Positions 34,518-43,588 are shown, numbered from the stretch's first letter. The stretch is DNA of 64,000 bases from Lacrimispora sphenoides JCM 1415 (GCF_900105615.1 NZ_LT630003.1:4838001-4902000), one strand, 5' to 3'. Program-made: numbers and translations. Notes: generated from the sequence alone by a model not told the origin.

Positions 34518-34563
34518 GATTTCCTGATGGAAGGCGGATTGTGCCGCCTTCCATCAGGAAATC
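34518..34563 (+). promoter_or_regulatory. Perfect 20-bp hairpin between rfbB and rfbD
   Basis: GATTTCCTGATGGAAGGCGG (34518-34537) pairs perfectly with 34544-34563 around a 6-nt loop. No U-run follows, so termination is doubtful. It may act as a stabiliser or partial terminator that lowers rfbD relative to rfbAB. rfbC would commonly sit in this part of such an operon. Confidence 0.6.
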
Positions 34564-34617
34564 TATCCATTGGGAGCCGTCAGGTAAACCAAATTTCCGT
34601 TTAGAAAAGAGGCATCT

Positions 34618-35466
34618 ATGAAAGTATTTGTTACTGGCGTAAAGGGCCAGCTTGGATTTGATGTAGTAAATGAACTGAATAAACGGGGGCATGAGGCGGT
34701 CGGTGTGGACATCGATGAGATGGACATCACAGATAAGGACAGCGTAAACCGGGTCATTAAGGCAGCCGCTCCTGATGCGGTCATCCACTGTGCCGCCTAT
34801 ACGGCTGTGGATGCGGCGGAAGATAATGAGGAGTTGTGCCGGAATGTAAACGCAAAGGGAACGGAGTACATTGCCGGGGTGTGCCGGGAACTGGATATTA
34901 AGATGATGTACATCAGCACGGATTATGTGTTTAACGGCCAGGGTACCCGTCCCTGGGAGCCTGATGACGAGAGGGCGCCGTTAAATGTCTACGGACAGAC
35001 GAAATATGAAGGAGAACTGGCAGTAGAAGAAAACCTCGCTAAATATTTTATCGTAAGGATTGCCTGGGTATTTGGAGTGAATGGAAAGAATTTTATTAAG
35101 ACCATGCTGAACCTGGGAAAGACTCATGATAAATTAACGGTGGTAGCTGACCAGACAGGTTCTCCTACCTATACTTATGATCTGGCCCGCCTTTTGGCAG
35201 ACATGATAGAAACGGAGAAATACGGCCGTTATCATGCTACTAACGAAGGAGAGTGCACCTGGTATGAGTTTGCCTGTGAAATCTTTAGACAGGCAGGTAT
35301 GGATGTAAAAGTGGAGCCTGTCGGCTCGGATCAGTATCCGGCAAAGGCAAAACGGCCGGCCAACAGCCGTATGAATAAGGATAAGCTGGAAGAAAACGGC
35401 TTTCTGCCCCTGCCTTCCTGGCAGGATGCCCTAAAACGGTATCTGGAGGTTGTTTTTCCCGGTTAA
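34618..35466 (+). CDS. rfbD: dTDP-4-dehydrorhamnose reductase
   Basis: 282 residues, RmlD family. Cofactor loop VTGVKGQLGFDV, STDYVFNGQG, the Tyr-Lys motif YGQTKYEGE, and NSRMNKDKL near the C-terminus. It makes the last step to dTDP-L-rhamnose. The 3,5-epimerase RfbC that should precede it is not encoded in the window. GAGGC precedes the ATG only weakly. The AraC-type gene begins 18 bp after its stop. Confidence 0.92.
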   Translation: MKVFVTGVKGQLGFDVVNELNKRGHEAVGVDIDEMDITDKDSVNRVIKAAAPDAVIHCAAYTAVDAAEDNEELCRNVNAKGTEYIAGVCRELDIKMMYISTDYVFNGQGTRPWEPDDERAPLNVYGQTKYEGELAVEENLAKYFIVRIAWVFGVNGKNFIKTMLNLGKTHDKLTVVADQTGSPTYTYDLARLLADMIETEKYGRYHATNEGECTWYEFACEIFRQAGMDVKVEPVGSDQYPAKAKRPANSRMNKDKLEENGFLPLPSWQDALKRYLEVVFPG

Positions 35467-35484
35467 GCATCAGCAGGAGGGGAT

Positions 35485-36390
35485 ATGGAAATCAAGATCA
35501 ATGACTACTGGGAACCGGATCATTTCCGGGCCTTAAGTGAAGATAATTATAATGTCTCCAGATCCTGTGAATACGAAAAGAATGGGATGCACCATATTCA
35601 TACAGCTAGTGAGCTTTTGTTTGTGGAAGAGGGATCTGCGGAATATTACGTAGTCGGAAAGAAATATCTTCTGGAAAAGGGTGACATCATGGTCATCGGA
35701 GGACAGGAGCATCATCAGAGAAGGCTTTTGGGCCTTCCCTTCCTGCGGTATGGACTTTCGGTCCGTCCCTCCTATTATGAAAGCTTAAACCTTGGGGAAG
35801 ACTTAAAAAAGGTGTTTTTTACTCCTAGCCAACAGGCGTTCCAGGAGCATTATAAGCATGTGGATGAACAGATATTCAACCGTGTGACCGGCCTTATAAA
35901 GGAATTGTATGAGGAACAGGAGATCCATCAGCCGTTCCGGTCCATGATAGAGAGGTCGATCATCACAGAAATTACTGTATTGCTGTTTCGGGCATTTGGA
36001 TTGGAGCGGACGGAAAGCGAACGATCCGAAATGAATCTGAGAATGATTGCAATTAAGGAATATATCGACAGGCATTATCAGGAGAATCTGGACTTAAAGA
36101 TTTTAAGTGAACTTTTTTATCTCCATCCGGCTACCATCAGCAGGGAGTTTAATAAGTATTTTGGAAAGACGCTGATAAAATATATCAACATTGTCAGGGT
36201 ATGTGAGGCTGCAAAGCTGCTTGAAAACACCAATGAGAGCGTTACTGCCGTTGCTGCAAAATGTGGATATGACAGTGTGAATACATTTTTGAGGCAGTTT
36301 AAAGCGGTTATGGAAACATCTCCCCTGCAGTACAGGAAAGCGATCCATGAGTTGTTTAAAAGGAATAAAGAAGAGATTAAAAGGCTGTAA
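35485..36390 (+). CDS. AraC-family transcriptional regulator
   Basis: 301 residues. The N-terminal about 150 residues form a cupin-like sensor domain (HHIHTASELLFVEEGSAEYY). The C-terminal about 100 residues hold two helix-turn-helix motifs, the second with the typical VAAKCGYDSVNTFLRQFK. A sugar ligand is likely, and the neighbouring ABC importer and dehydratase genes (36.5-41 kb) are the probable targets. AGGAGGGG precedes the ATG. Although it starts just after rfbD, function links it to the downstream sugar locus. Confidence 0.9.
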   Translation: MEIKINDYWEPDHFRALSEDNYNVSRSCEYEKNGMHHIHTASELLFVEEGSAEYYVVGKKYLLEKGDIMVIGGQEHHQRRLLGLPFLRYGLSVRPSYYESLNLGEDLKKVFFTPSQQAFQEHYKHVDEQIFNRVTGLIKELYEEQEIHQPFRSMIERSIITEITVLLFRAFGLERTESERSEMNLRMIAIKEYIDRHYQENLDLKILSELFYLHPATISREFNKYFGKTLIKYINIVRVCEAAKLLENTNESVTAVAAKCGYDSVNTFLRQFKAVMETSPLQYRKAIHELFKRNKEEIKRL

Positions 36391-36410
36391 GCAATTACAG
36401 TCTTTTTTTA
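36383..36410 (+). terminator. Terminator overlapping the stop of the AraC-type gene
   Basis: CTGTAA-GCAA-TTACAG stem followed by seven T; the first arm includes the stop codon. Confidence 0.8.
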
Positions 36411-36559
36411 ATGAGTGAAAAGAAGAACTGGAAGGATTTTAAAAGTGTAATTAAAAAATGGTGATTATTGACTAAAATCTATACAGAATAAACAAAGGGA
36501 ATAAGATATGATGAAAGCAGCTAAAAAATAGGCAAAAATAATTTATGGAGGGATCAGTT

Positions 36560-37918
36560 ATGAAGAAAAGAGTTCTTGCATTATTTTTTTCAGCTGTAAT
36601 GGCAATGTCCCTGGTGACAGGCTGCAGCGGAAAGAGCCAGAATGAAACAATGGTGGCAAAGGAGACGGAACAAGCACAGACAAGTGCCGCAGAAAAAGGA
36701 ACGGAAGGCGAGACAGTTTTACTTACCATTTTTGATGGCTATGCGGGAGAGGATCCTCACGGAAAATTCATCTATCAGTATGCAGATGAGTATATGGCCC
36801 TGCATCCCAATGTGATCATTGATGTACAGGCTGTCAGCACCAATGATATTTACACAAAGTTGTCGGCTATGGCAGCTACGCCAAAGGATGTGCCCACCAT
36901 TTTCTTTACATCAGCAGATGCAGTTGCCACTCTTCATGATCTTGGACTGACAGCTGATATCAACGGACTTGTGCCAGAAGATTTAAAAGCTAAATTTGCC
37001 AACGGCGTTGTGGACTCCTGTATGCTGGGAGATGAGATGTCATATTTTCCTGTTGCTGTCCAGCCGCTGGCCGTGATCTATCGTGCAGACAGGTTTAAGG
37101 AAGCCGGATTAGAAATTCCTAAAACATGGGAAGAGTTTACATCTGCAGCAAAAGCCCTTACAAAGGATACCAATAATCATGGGCAGATGGACGAATGGGG
37201 ATTTGACATGGTTGGCTCCAATAATTCCTCCGGTCAGAGCCGTTTCATGGCATACTTATGGTCAAACGGGATTGAATGTGTGAAAGAAGAGAACGGAAAA
37301 TGGATCACTGATATTACAGAAGACCAGAAATTCATGGATGCATTTTCAAGATGGACCAACATGAATGCAGAGGGCATTGTACCGACAGGAATTACTGAGG
37401 TGGATTATCCGACTGCCGCCAATTATTTTGCTATGGGATATACAAGCATGTTCCTTACCGGACCCAATGCTCTTGGTGTGGCCTATGCCAATAATCCTGA
37501 CTTAAAGGGAAACCTAGGATCCTTTAAAATGCCTGGTGATTATCCGGGAACCATGCTTGGAACCGAAGGCTATTCCGTCAGCGCCTATGCAACTGATGCG
37601 GAAAAGGCAGCAGCCATTGATTATCTGAAGTTTTTTGTAGAGCACGATAAGGACATGCAGTTCTGGCAGAGCAGCGGAAAGATTCCGGCCACAGCAGAGG
37701 GACAGAAAGCAGACTATATATCAGGAGAGGACTATTCAGGCTTTTTACAGCAAATCGCAGACGGCTGTCGTCCAACCGTTAAGTTCGCAGGTGTCAGCGG
37801 CTTAAAGAGTGCCCTTGGAAATGCATATGCATCTGTATTCTCCAATGAAAAGAAAAACGAAGAGGCGGTAAAAACCCTGGTAAGCGATATTGATGAATTG
37901 TTAGGGGATTATAACTAA
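36560..37918 (+). CDS. Sugar ABC transporter substrate-binding lipoprotein
   Basis: 452 residues from the ATG at 36560 (GGAGGG 8 bp upstream; an ATG at 36545 includes that site). A lipoprotein signal with the lipobox LVTGC places the lipidated Cys at about residue 22. A Ser/Thr/Glu-rich linker and then a family 1 (MalE-like) binding domain follow. It would capture a sugar or oligosaccharide outside the cell and deliver it to the two permeases encoded next. The substrate is unknown; the adjacent mannonate-dehydratase-like gene points to hexuronates or aldonates. Confidence 0.92.
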   Translation: MKKRVLALFFSAVMAMSLVTGCSGKSQNETMVAKETEQAQTSAAEKGTEGETVLLTIFDGYAGEDPHGKFIYQYADEYMALHPNVIIDVQAVSTNDIYTKLSAMAATPKDVPTIFFTSADAVATLHDLGLTADINGLVPEDLKAKFANGVVDSCMLGDEMSYFPVAVQPLAVIYRADRFKEAGLEIPKTWEEFTSAAKALTKDTNNHGQMDEWGFDMVGSNNSSGQSRFMAYLWSNGIECVKEENGKWITDITEDQKFMDAFSRWTNMNAEGIVPTGITEVDYPTAANYFAMGYTSMFLTGPNALGVAYANNPDLKGNLGSFKMPGDYPGTMLGTEGYSVSAYATDAEKAAAIDYLKFFVEHDKDMQFWQSSGKIPATAEGQKADYISGEDYSGFLQQIADGCRPTVKFAGVSGLKSALGNAYASVFSNEKKNEEAVKTLVSDIDELLGDYN

Positions 37919-37974
37919 TCATTTAGAATGAGGGAGGAACCATCCTCCCTCAAAAAGATTGAGAAGGGAGTAAG

Positions 37975-38874
37975 ATGAATTTCATGAACAAAAGTGGAAT
38001 TGCTCAAATAAAAGTAAAGTCCCAAAGGCAAGGATATTACTTTACGCTTCCGATTGTCGTCATGCTGGCTGCCCTTATCATTTATCCTATGGTTTATGGG
38101 TTCTATATCAGCTTTTTCAACACGAACCTGGTGACGAAATGGAATTTTGTAGGTTTTAAATATTACATAGCGGCATTTAAAGAAGCGGCCTTTTACCAGT
38201 CGGTTATGCTGACGACCATGTTTATGATTTTGGTCGTAGCGGGACATTTCATTTTGGGGTTTATCCTGGCAACTTTGCTTAACCGGGAATTTAAAGGAAG
38301 AACTGTTTTCCGGGTGATTTTTATGCTGCCATGGTTTTTCCCGGAAGCGGTTGTGGCACTTTTATTTACCTGGATTATGAATCCCATGTATGGAATCTTA
38401 AACAGTGCGCTGAAAGGACTTGGGCTTATATCTACGAATATTTCCTGGCTGGGCAGCAAGGAGCTGGCCTTTCCGGCAGTTGTCTTTGTCTGCATCTGGA
38501 AGGGATTTCCCCTGGTCATGACCATGATCCTGGCAGGTTTGCAAAGCATATCCAAGGACTATTATGAGGCGGCAAAAATCGATGGCGCCAGCAAATTGGC
38601 TCAATTCCGGTACATTACTGTTCCGTCCTTAAAGCCTATTCTGACTACGGTTTTGATCCTGGACTGCGTATGGTGGTTCAAGCAGTATACCCTGGTTTAT
38701 ACCATGACAGCAGGCGGCCCGGGAACTGCCACCAATTTGATCAGCTTAAGCATCTATGGAACAGCGTTCAATGATTTAAGATTTGGAAAGGCGTCTGCCT
38801 GGGGTATCCTGGTGTTTTTCATTTGCTATTTGATCAGTCTGGTGAGTAAGGTGGTGACAAAGGAAAATGAGTAG
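37975..38874 (+). CDS. Sugar ABC transporter permease (MalF type)
   Basis: 299 residues with six membrane helices and the cytoplasmic EAA loop YYEAAKIDGASKLAQFRYI, which contacts the ATPase. It belongs to the CUT1 importer family. The stop overlaps the start of the second permease by 8 bp. No ATPase gene is present in the locus, so a shared MsmK-type ATPase encoded elsewhere is expected. Confidence 0.92.
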   Translation: MNFMNKSGIAQIKVKSQRQGYYFTLPIVVMLAALIIYPMVYGFYISFFNTNLVTKWNFVGFKYYIAAFKEAAFYQSVMLTTMFMILVVAGHFILGFILATLLNREFKGRTVFRVIFMLPWFFPEAVVALLFTWIMNPMYGILNSALKGLGLISTNISWLGSKELAFPAVVFVCIWKGFPLVMTMILAGLQSISKDYYEAAKIDGASKLAQFRYITVPSLKPILTTVLILDCVWWFKQYTLVYTMTAGGPGTATNLISLSIYGTAFNDLRFGKASAWGILVFFICYLISLVSKVVTKENE

Positions 38875-39706
38875 ATCAAAAAAGAAAAAATATAATTTGG
38901 CTGCTACCTATGCCGTACTAATTTTTATGGCTTCTTTTATCGTAGTCCCGGTTTTATGGATGATATCCACTGCTTTTAAAACGGAGCCCCAGACGTATTA
39001 TCCTCAGCCTAAATGGATTCCGGATCCGTTTTCACTGGATTCCTTCCGGAAATTCTTCAATACTTATAATTTTGGACGCATGACCTTAAACAGCTTGGTG
39101 GTCTGCCTTTCCGCCATGGTGATCTGTGTGGCCTGTGCATGCCTGGCAGGATATGGGGTGACTAGGTTCCGGTTTAAAGGAAGAAAACAGCTGATGAGCT
39201 TTCTTCTTATTACGCAGATGTTTCCGGGAGTCATGCTGGTGGTGCCTTTTTACGCGGTGCTTTCCAGGTATAATCTTGTTAACTCCCTGCTTGGCCTGGT
39301 CGTCGTTTATGCGGCTACCAATATAGCCTTCAGTACATGGATGATTGTATCTTACTTTAAGACCATACCCCTGGAACTTGATGAGGCGGCACGGGTGGAT
39401 GGGGCTTCCAGCTTCCGGATCTTTTGGAATATTATCCTTCCGCTGATCGTTCCGGGAATTGCGGCGGTAGCCATGTTTGTACTGTTTAACGGCTGGAATG
39501 AATATATGTTTTCTTCTGTCCTGGTATCCAAGGATGAATTAAAAACGCTCACTGTTGGGATCATTTCCTTAAATTCCCAATATCAAATTAAATGGAATGA
39601 CCTAATGGCAGCATCCAGCATATCCAGTCTTCCTTTGGTAATTCTTTTTGTAAGTTTCCAGAAGTATTTTATTGCTGGAATGACCGGAGGAGCTGTAAAG
39701 AGCTGA
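38867..39706 (+). CDS. Sugar ABC transporter permease (MalG type)
   Basis: 279 residues, six membrane helices, EAA loop LDEAARVDGASSFRIFWNI and the MalG-like C-terminus QKYFIAGMTGGAVKS. It forms the heterodimeric channel with the preceding permease. It overlaps that gene by 8 bp and is followed 34 bp later by the enolase-superfamily gene. Confidence 0.92.
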   Translation: MSRSKKKKYNLAATYAVLIFMASFIVVPVLWMISTAFKTEPQTYYPQPKWIPDPFSLDSFRKFFNTYNFGRMTLNSLVVCLSAMVICVACACLAGYGVTRFRFKGRKQLMSFLLITQMFPGVMLVVPFYAVLSRYNLVNSLLGLVVVYAATNIAFSTWMIVSYFKTIPLELDEAARVDGASSFRIFWNIILPLIVPGIAAVAMFVLFNGWNEYMFSSVLVSKDELKTLTVGIISLNSQYQIKWNDLMAASSISSLPLVILFVSFQKYFIAGMTGGAVKS

Positions 39707-39740
39707 TATGCAGAGAATATGACTTACGGAGGTACTAAAA

Positions 39741-40955
39741 ATGGATCAAATAAAAATCCATGACATCAAAGTTTTTGTAACAGCTCCAAGAAATATCAAC
39801 CTGGTTGTGGTAAAGGTGGAAACGACGGAGCCGGAGCTGTACGGATATGGGTGCGCTACATTTACGTGGAGACATAAGGCGGTGGTGACAGCCATTGAAG
39901 AATATCTGCGTCCCATGCTCAAGGGAATGCCTGTGGATGACATCGAAGGGATCTGGCAGACCATGATGGGAAGCTCTTACTGGAGAAATGGTCCTGTTTT
40001 GAACAATGCCATTTCCGGGGTTGATGAGGCGTTGTGGGACATTAAGGCAAAACGGGCCAATATGCCGCTTTACAGCCTGCTGGGTGGAAAGTGCCGGGAA
40101 GGAATCGCAGTTTACAGGCATGCGGATGGAAGCTCCATCGAAGAGGTGGAAGAATGCATTCGCGGGTATATGGCGGAAGGATACCGTTACATCAGATGTC
40201 ATATGGGTACCTATGGCGGTAACTTCGACGGAAAAATACAGAGAATCGTAAAGCCTGATCATGCACCGGAGGGAGCATATTTCCACCCGAGAATGTACAT
40301 GCAAAGCGTTTATAAGCTGTTTGACCGGGTTCGCAGCGATATTGGCTGGGAAGTGGAACTTATGCATGATGTTCATGAACGCCTGAGCTTTGCGGAGTCT
40401 CTGGAATTTGCCCGGGAGATGGAGCAGTACAAGCTGTTTTTCCTGGAAGATTCTCTTGCACCGGAGCACGTGGAGTTCTTTAAGACCCTGCGGCACCATA
40501 CCATACTTCCTCTGGCCATGGGAGAGTTGTTTACCAATCCCAATGAATGGAAGTCCATCGTACAAAATCAATGGATCGATTATATGAGAGTCCATTTAAG
40601 TGATATCGGAGGACTGACCCCTGCCAGAAAGCTGGCACATTTTTGTGAGGCTTACGGAGTGCGGACAGCATGGCATGGGCCAAATGACTTATCTCCGATT
40701 GGAATGGCAGTGCAAATGCATCTGGATTTAAACAGCCACAATTTCGGAATACAGGAATTTTCCGGCTTCAGTGAAGCGGAGCAGGAGGTATTCCCGGGCT
40801 GTCCGGAGATCAGAGAAGGATATGCCTATGTAAACGGCAAGCCGGGAATTGGAGTCGGTTTTGATGAAAAAGCGGCTGAAAAGTATCCTGCGGTGGATAT
40901 GGACCATGGCTGGCTCTTTTCAAGACTTCCTGACGGAACACCTGTAAGGCCATAG
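39741..40955 (+). CDS. Mannonate-dehydratase-like enolase-superfamily enzyme (RspA/ManD type)
   Basis: 404 residues, the usual ManD/RspA length. Members dehydrate D-mannonate or D-gluconate with Mg2+; many have weak or no such activity. Metal and catalytic positions are seen at the expected spacing: Asp in MHDVHER (about 208), Glu in FLEDS (about 236), Glu in MGELF (about 262) and His in AWHGPND (about 312), with YRHADG earlier. It probably acts on the product of the co-encoded ABC importer. CGGAGG precedes the ATG. A terminator follows. Confidence 0.88.
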   Translation: MDQIKIHDIKVFVTAPRNINLVVVKVETTEPELYGYGCATFTWRHKAVVTAIEEYLRPMLKGMPVDDIEGIWQTMMGSSYWRNGPVLNNAISGVDEALWDIKAKRANMPLYSLLGGKCREGIAVYRHADGSSIEEVEECIRGYMAEGYRYIRCHMGTYGGNFDGKIQRIVKPDHAPEGAYFHPRMYMQSVYKLFDRVRSDIGWEVELMHDVHERLSFAESLEFAREMEQYKLFFLEDSLAPEHVEFFKTLRHHTILPLAMGELFTNPNEWKSIVQNQWIDYMRVHLSDIGGLTPARKLAHFCEAYGVRTAWHGPNDLSPIGMAVQMHLDLNSHNFGIQEFSGFSEAEQEVFPGCPEIREGYAYVNGKPGIGVGFDEKAAEKYPAVDMDHGWLFSRLPDGTPVRP

Positions 40956-40987
40956 CAAAAAAGTACAGAATATGTATTGTTATAGAA

Positions 40988-41052
40988 GCAGGTCCGGCTG
41001 GAACCGATTTAAAAATCCATGAAATCCTTCAAACCGGACTTGCAATTTTTTT
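40988..41052 (+). terminator. Terminator of the sugar ABC operon
   Basis: A 10-bp stem (GCAGGTCCGG at 40988-40997 with CCGGACTTGC at 41034-41043, one G-U) closes a long loop and is followed by a T-run. Confidence 0.7.
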
Positions 41053-41109
41053 GCCTACATGATATAATGACGAAATACCGTAAATATCATTGTTTTTCAG
41101 AAAAAAAGA

Positions 41110-41138
41110 TTGACGAATCCTGGTCTGTATGTTATAGT
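41110..41138 (+). promoter_or_regulatory. Promoter of the rpmG-secE-nusG operon
   Basis: TTGACG (41110-41115), 17-bp spacer, TATAGT (41133-41138). About 100 nt of leader precede rpmG. Confidence 0.75.
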
Positions 41139-41246
41139 AATTGGGCGAATGGAAGAGCTTAGGTCTTTTTTTTATGCTCAAAATTGCTTGCAGCAGAAAA
41201 AGGGACTTAAAACACAACAATGAAAATTTAAGTGGAGGTGGAAGTC

Positions 41247-41396
41247 GTGCGCACAAAAATCACACTGGCATGTACAGAATGCAAACAGCGTAATTACAAC
41301 ATGACCAAGGATAAGAAGACTCATCCGGACAGAATGGAAACCAAGAAGTACTGCAGATTCTGTAAGAGCCATACAATGCACAAGGAAACAAAGTAA
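41247..41396 (+). CDS. rpmG: Ribosomal protein L33
   Basis: 49 residues from a GTG start with GTGGAGGTG upstream; another in-frame GTG at 41238 overlaps the ribosome binding site. The four zinc-ligand Cys are present as CTEC and CRFC, so this is the zinc-binding form of L33. The sequence [13 protein letters not shown] and the C-terminal CKSHTMHKE are typical. It is the first gene of the rpmG-secE-nusG operon, the usual firmicute order. It is short enough to be missed by length filters. Confidence 0.95.
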   Translation: MRTKITLACTECKQRNYNMTKDKKTHPDRMETKKYCRFCKSHTMHKETK

Positions 41397-41420
41397 TCAG
41401 TTTGTAAAGGACGTGAAATT

Positions 41421-41624
41421 ATGGGAGATACAGTGAACAACGAGAGTGCTCAGAAGAAAAGCTTTTTTAAGGGTTTAAAATCTGAGTTTGCAAAAATCGT
41501 TTGGCCTGACAAAGAAACCGTAACGAAACAGACGATCGCTGTCATTTCTTCAGCGATTGCTTTAGGACTGATTATCGGAATTCTTGATCTGATCATCAAG
41601 TTTGGTCTCAGTTTTATCTTATAA
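41421..41624 (+). CDS. secE: Preprotein translocase subunit SecE
   Basis: 67 residues, single C-terminal membrane helix. The conserved amphipathic segment FAKIVWPDKETVTKQT precedes the helix, as in all bacterial SecE. It stabilises SecY in the translocon. It lies 24 bp after rpmG and 23 bp before nusG. Confidence 0.95.
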   Translation: MGDTVNNESAQKKSFFKGLKSEFAKIVWPDKETVTKQTIAVISSAIALGLIIGILDLIIKFGLSFIL

Positions 41625-41647
41625 TTCGTAAGGGTTAAGGTGAGTTT

Positions 41648-42163
41648 ATGTCAGAAGCACATTGGTATGTAGTTCATACCTATTCAGGTTATGAGAACAA
41701 AGTAAAGGTTGACATTGAGAAAACAATCGAAAACAGAAACTTACAGGATCAGATTCTGGAAGTATCGGTTCCGCTTGAATCTGTCATTGAACTGAAGAAT
41801 GGCGTTGAGAAGAAGGCGGATAAAAAGATGTTTCCCGGCTACGTACTGATTCACATGGTCATGAATGACGACACATGGTATGTGGTGCGTAATACCCGTG
41901 GAGTGACAGGCTTTGTAGGCCCTGGATCAAAACCGGTTCCTCTGACAGAAGAAGAGATGGAGAAACTTGGGTTCAAGAACGAAGAGGTCATCATTGGCTT
42001 TGAAGTGGGAGATACCGTTGTGGTAACTTCCGGTGCATGGAAAGATACGGTTGGTGCCATCAAGTCCATCAACGAAAGTAAGAAAACCATCACCATGAGC
42101 GTTGAAATGTTCGGCCGGGAGACTCCGGTAGAATTAAACTTCAGCGAAGTGAAAAAGATGTAA
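41648..42163 (+). CDS. nusG: Transcription elongation factor NusG
   Basis: 171 residues. The NGN domain starts WYVVHTYSGYENKVK; a KOW motif is at EVGDTVVVTSGAWKDTVGAI. It binds RNA polymerase and affects pausing and termination. Its place directly between secE and rplK identifies it as housekeeping NusG rather than a LoaP-type paralogue. Confidence 0.96.
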   Translation: MSEAHWYVVHTYSGYENKVKVDIEKTIENRNLQDQILEVSVPLESVIELKNGVEKKADKKMFPGYVLIHMVMNDDTWYVVRNTRGVTGFVGPGSKPVPLTEEEMEKLGFKNEEVIIGFEVGDTVVVTSGAWKDTVGAIKSINESKKTITMSVEMFGRETPVELNFSEVKKM

Positions 42164-42197
42164 CAAGTAAAAGCGGCTTATACCTGTGTATAAGCTC

Positions 42198-42225
42198 GTG
42201 GGAGGGAAATCCCCGACAATACCAC
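42198..42225 (+). promoter_or_regulatory. L1-binding rRNA mimic upstream of rplK
   Basis: GTGGGAGGGAAATCCCCGAC then AATACCAC. This closely copies the two strands of the 23S rRNA L1 site (GGUGGGAGG and GACC...AAUACCACC), so it is a likely autoregulatory site where L1 represses the L11-L1 operon. An 8-bp hairpin lies just upstream (about 42173-42195). Confidence 0.8.
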
Positions 42226-42247
42226 ATTATTTAGGAGGTGCCTTATT

Positions 42248-42676
42248 ATGGCAAAGAAAGTAACAGGATATATCAAATTGCAGATTCCAGCAGGAAAGGC
42301 TACACCAGCTCCTCCTGTAGGTCCGGCACTTGGACAGCATGGTGTAAACATCGTACAGTTTACAAAGGAATTTAACGCAAGAACAGCTGATCAGGGAGAC
42401 TTGATCATCCCGGTTGTTATCACTGTTTATGCTGACAGAAGCTTCAGCTTCATAACCAAGACTCCACCGGCTGCTGTATTATTAAAGAAGGCCTGCAAGA
42501 TCAAATCCGGATCTGCGGTTCCTAATAAGACAAAGGTAGCTACAATTACTAAGGCTGAATTACAGAAGATCGCTGAACTTAAGATGCCTGATTTAAATGC
42601 TGCATCTGTTGAGGCAGCTATGAGCATGGTCTCTGGTACCGCAAGAAGTATGGGTATCACAGTAGTTGAAGCATAA
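42248..42676 (+). CDS. rplK: Ribosomal protein L11
   Basis: 142 residues. N-terminal [25 protein letters not shown] and the C-terminal rRNA-binding domain ([12 protein letters not shown]) are diagnostic. It forms the GTPase-associated stalk base. Its ribosome binding site AGGAGG lies just after the L1-binding mimic, so L1 binding would block initiation. Confidence 0.97.
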   Translation: MAKKVTGYIKLQIPAGKATPAPPVGPALGQHGVNIVQFTKEFNARTADQGDLIIPVVITVYADRSFSFITKTPPAAVLLKKACKIKSGSAVPNKTKVATITKAELQKIAELKMPDLNAASVEAAMSMVSGTARSMGITVVEA

Positions 42677-42727
42677 TTTTCTTGGCATATTTTACTTAAT
42701 GAAAGCAAGCGTAAGTGCGGCTTGAAA

Positions 42728-42778
42728 TTAGAAAATAGCCGTTCGACGAGCCGTTAGGTGAATCGAACTTCCTTATAA
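42728..42778 (+). other. Repeated RNA-like element, copy 1 (rplK-rplA gap)
   Basis: The element runs TTAGAAAATAGCCGTTCGAC and continues to GAATCGAACTTCCTTATA. GTTCGA and TCGAAC can pair across a 16-nt loop. About 40 of 50 positions are shared with 44329-44377 in the rplJ-rplL gap. Each copy is preceded by a small hairpin. I know no named element of this form. Confidence 0.6.
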
Positions 42779-42805
42779 TATCGCAGTTAATGAAGTTTTA
42801 AGAAC

Positions 42806-42834
42806 GTGGGAGGGAAAATCCCCGACAATACCAC
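42806..42834 (+). promoter_or_regulatory. Second L1-binding rRNA mimic, upstream of rplA
   Basis: GTGGGAGGGAAAATCCCCGA then CAATACCAC, identical to the site before rplK apart from one extra A. It ends 2 nt before the AGGAGG of rplA, so L1 would directly repress its own gene. Confidence 0.8.
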
Positions 42835-42850
42835 TAGGAGGTTATTTAGA

Positions 42851-43546
42851 ATGAAAAGAGGAAAAAGATACGCAGAGGCAGCTAAAACAGTAGATCGTTC
42901 TGTTCTCTACGATGCACCAGTAGCAATCTCTTTAGTTAAGCAGAATGCAAGTGCTAAATTTGATGAAACCATAGAAGCTCATATCAGAACCGGTTGTGAC
43001 GGACGTCACGCAGACCAGCAGATCCGTGGTGCAGTTGTACTTCCCCACGGTACAGGTAAGACTGTTCGTATCTTAGTTTTCGCTAAGGGGCCAAAGGCTG
43101 ATGAAGCACTGGCCGCAGGCGCAGACTTTGTTGGAGCTGAGGAACTGATTCCGAAGATCCAGAACGAAGGCTGGTTGGAATTTGATGTAGTTGTTGCTAC
43201 ACCAGATATGATGGGTGTTGTTGGTCGTCTGGGACGTGTCCTGGGACCAAAGGGCTTAATGCCAAACCCAAAAGCTGGTACTGTTACCATGGACGTAACA
43301 AAAGCAATCAACGATATCAAAGCTGGTAAGGTTGAGTACAGACTTGATAAGACAAATATTATCCACGTGCCAGTTGGAAAAGCTTCTTTTACAGAAGAAC
43401 AGTTAGCGGACAACTTCCAGACGCTTGTTGATGCAATCGTCAAAGCAAGACCAAGTGCAGTTAAGGGTGCCTACTTAAAGAGTGTTACACTGGCTTCCAC
43501 TATGGGACCTGGCGTAAAACTGAACGTAGCTAAGTTAATGAACTAA
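42851..43546 (+). CDS. rplA: Ribosomal protein L1
   Basis: 231 residues from the ATG at 42851; an upstream in-frame ATG at 42806 is inside the L1-binding element and is rejected. The conserved [20 protein letters not shown] is intact. It binds the L1 stalk of 23S rRNA and, as translational repressor, the mRNA mimics at 42198 and 42806. AGGAGG lies 9 bp upstream of the start. Confidence 0.97.
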   Translation: MKRGKRYAEAAKTVDRSVLYDAPVAISLVKQNASAKFDETIEAHIRTGCDGRHADQQIRGAVVLPHGTGKTVRILVFAKGPKADEALAAGADFVGAEELIPKIQNEGWLEFDVVVATPDMMGVVGRLGRVLGPKGLMPNPKAGTVTMDVTKAINDIKAGKVEYRLDKTNIIHVPVGKASFTEEQLADNFQTLVDAIVKARPSAVKGAYLKSVTLASTMGPGVKLNVAKLMN

Positions 43547-43559
43547 TTTTGTTTTGTGG

Positions 43560-43588
43560 TTGACATTAATTATAAATAATGTTATACT
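43560..43588 (+). promoter_or_regulatory. Promoter of the rplJ-rplL operon
   Basis: Perfect TTGACA (43560-43565), 17-bp spacer, TATACT (43583-43588). It starts 14 bp after the rplA stop, so rplJL has its own promoter. Confidence 0.85.

Noticed and set aside
41648..42163. LoaP-type specialised NusG for the exopolysaccharide operon
   Set aside because: Its position between secE and rplK and its normal NGN/KOW sequence identify housekeeping NusG.
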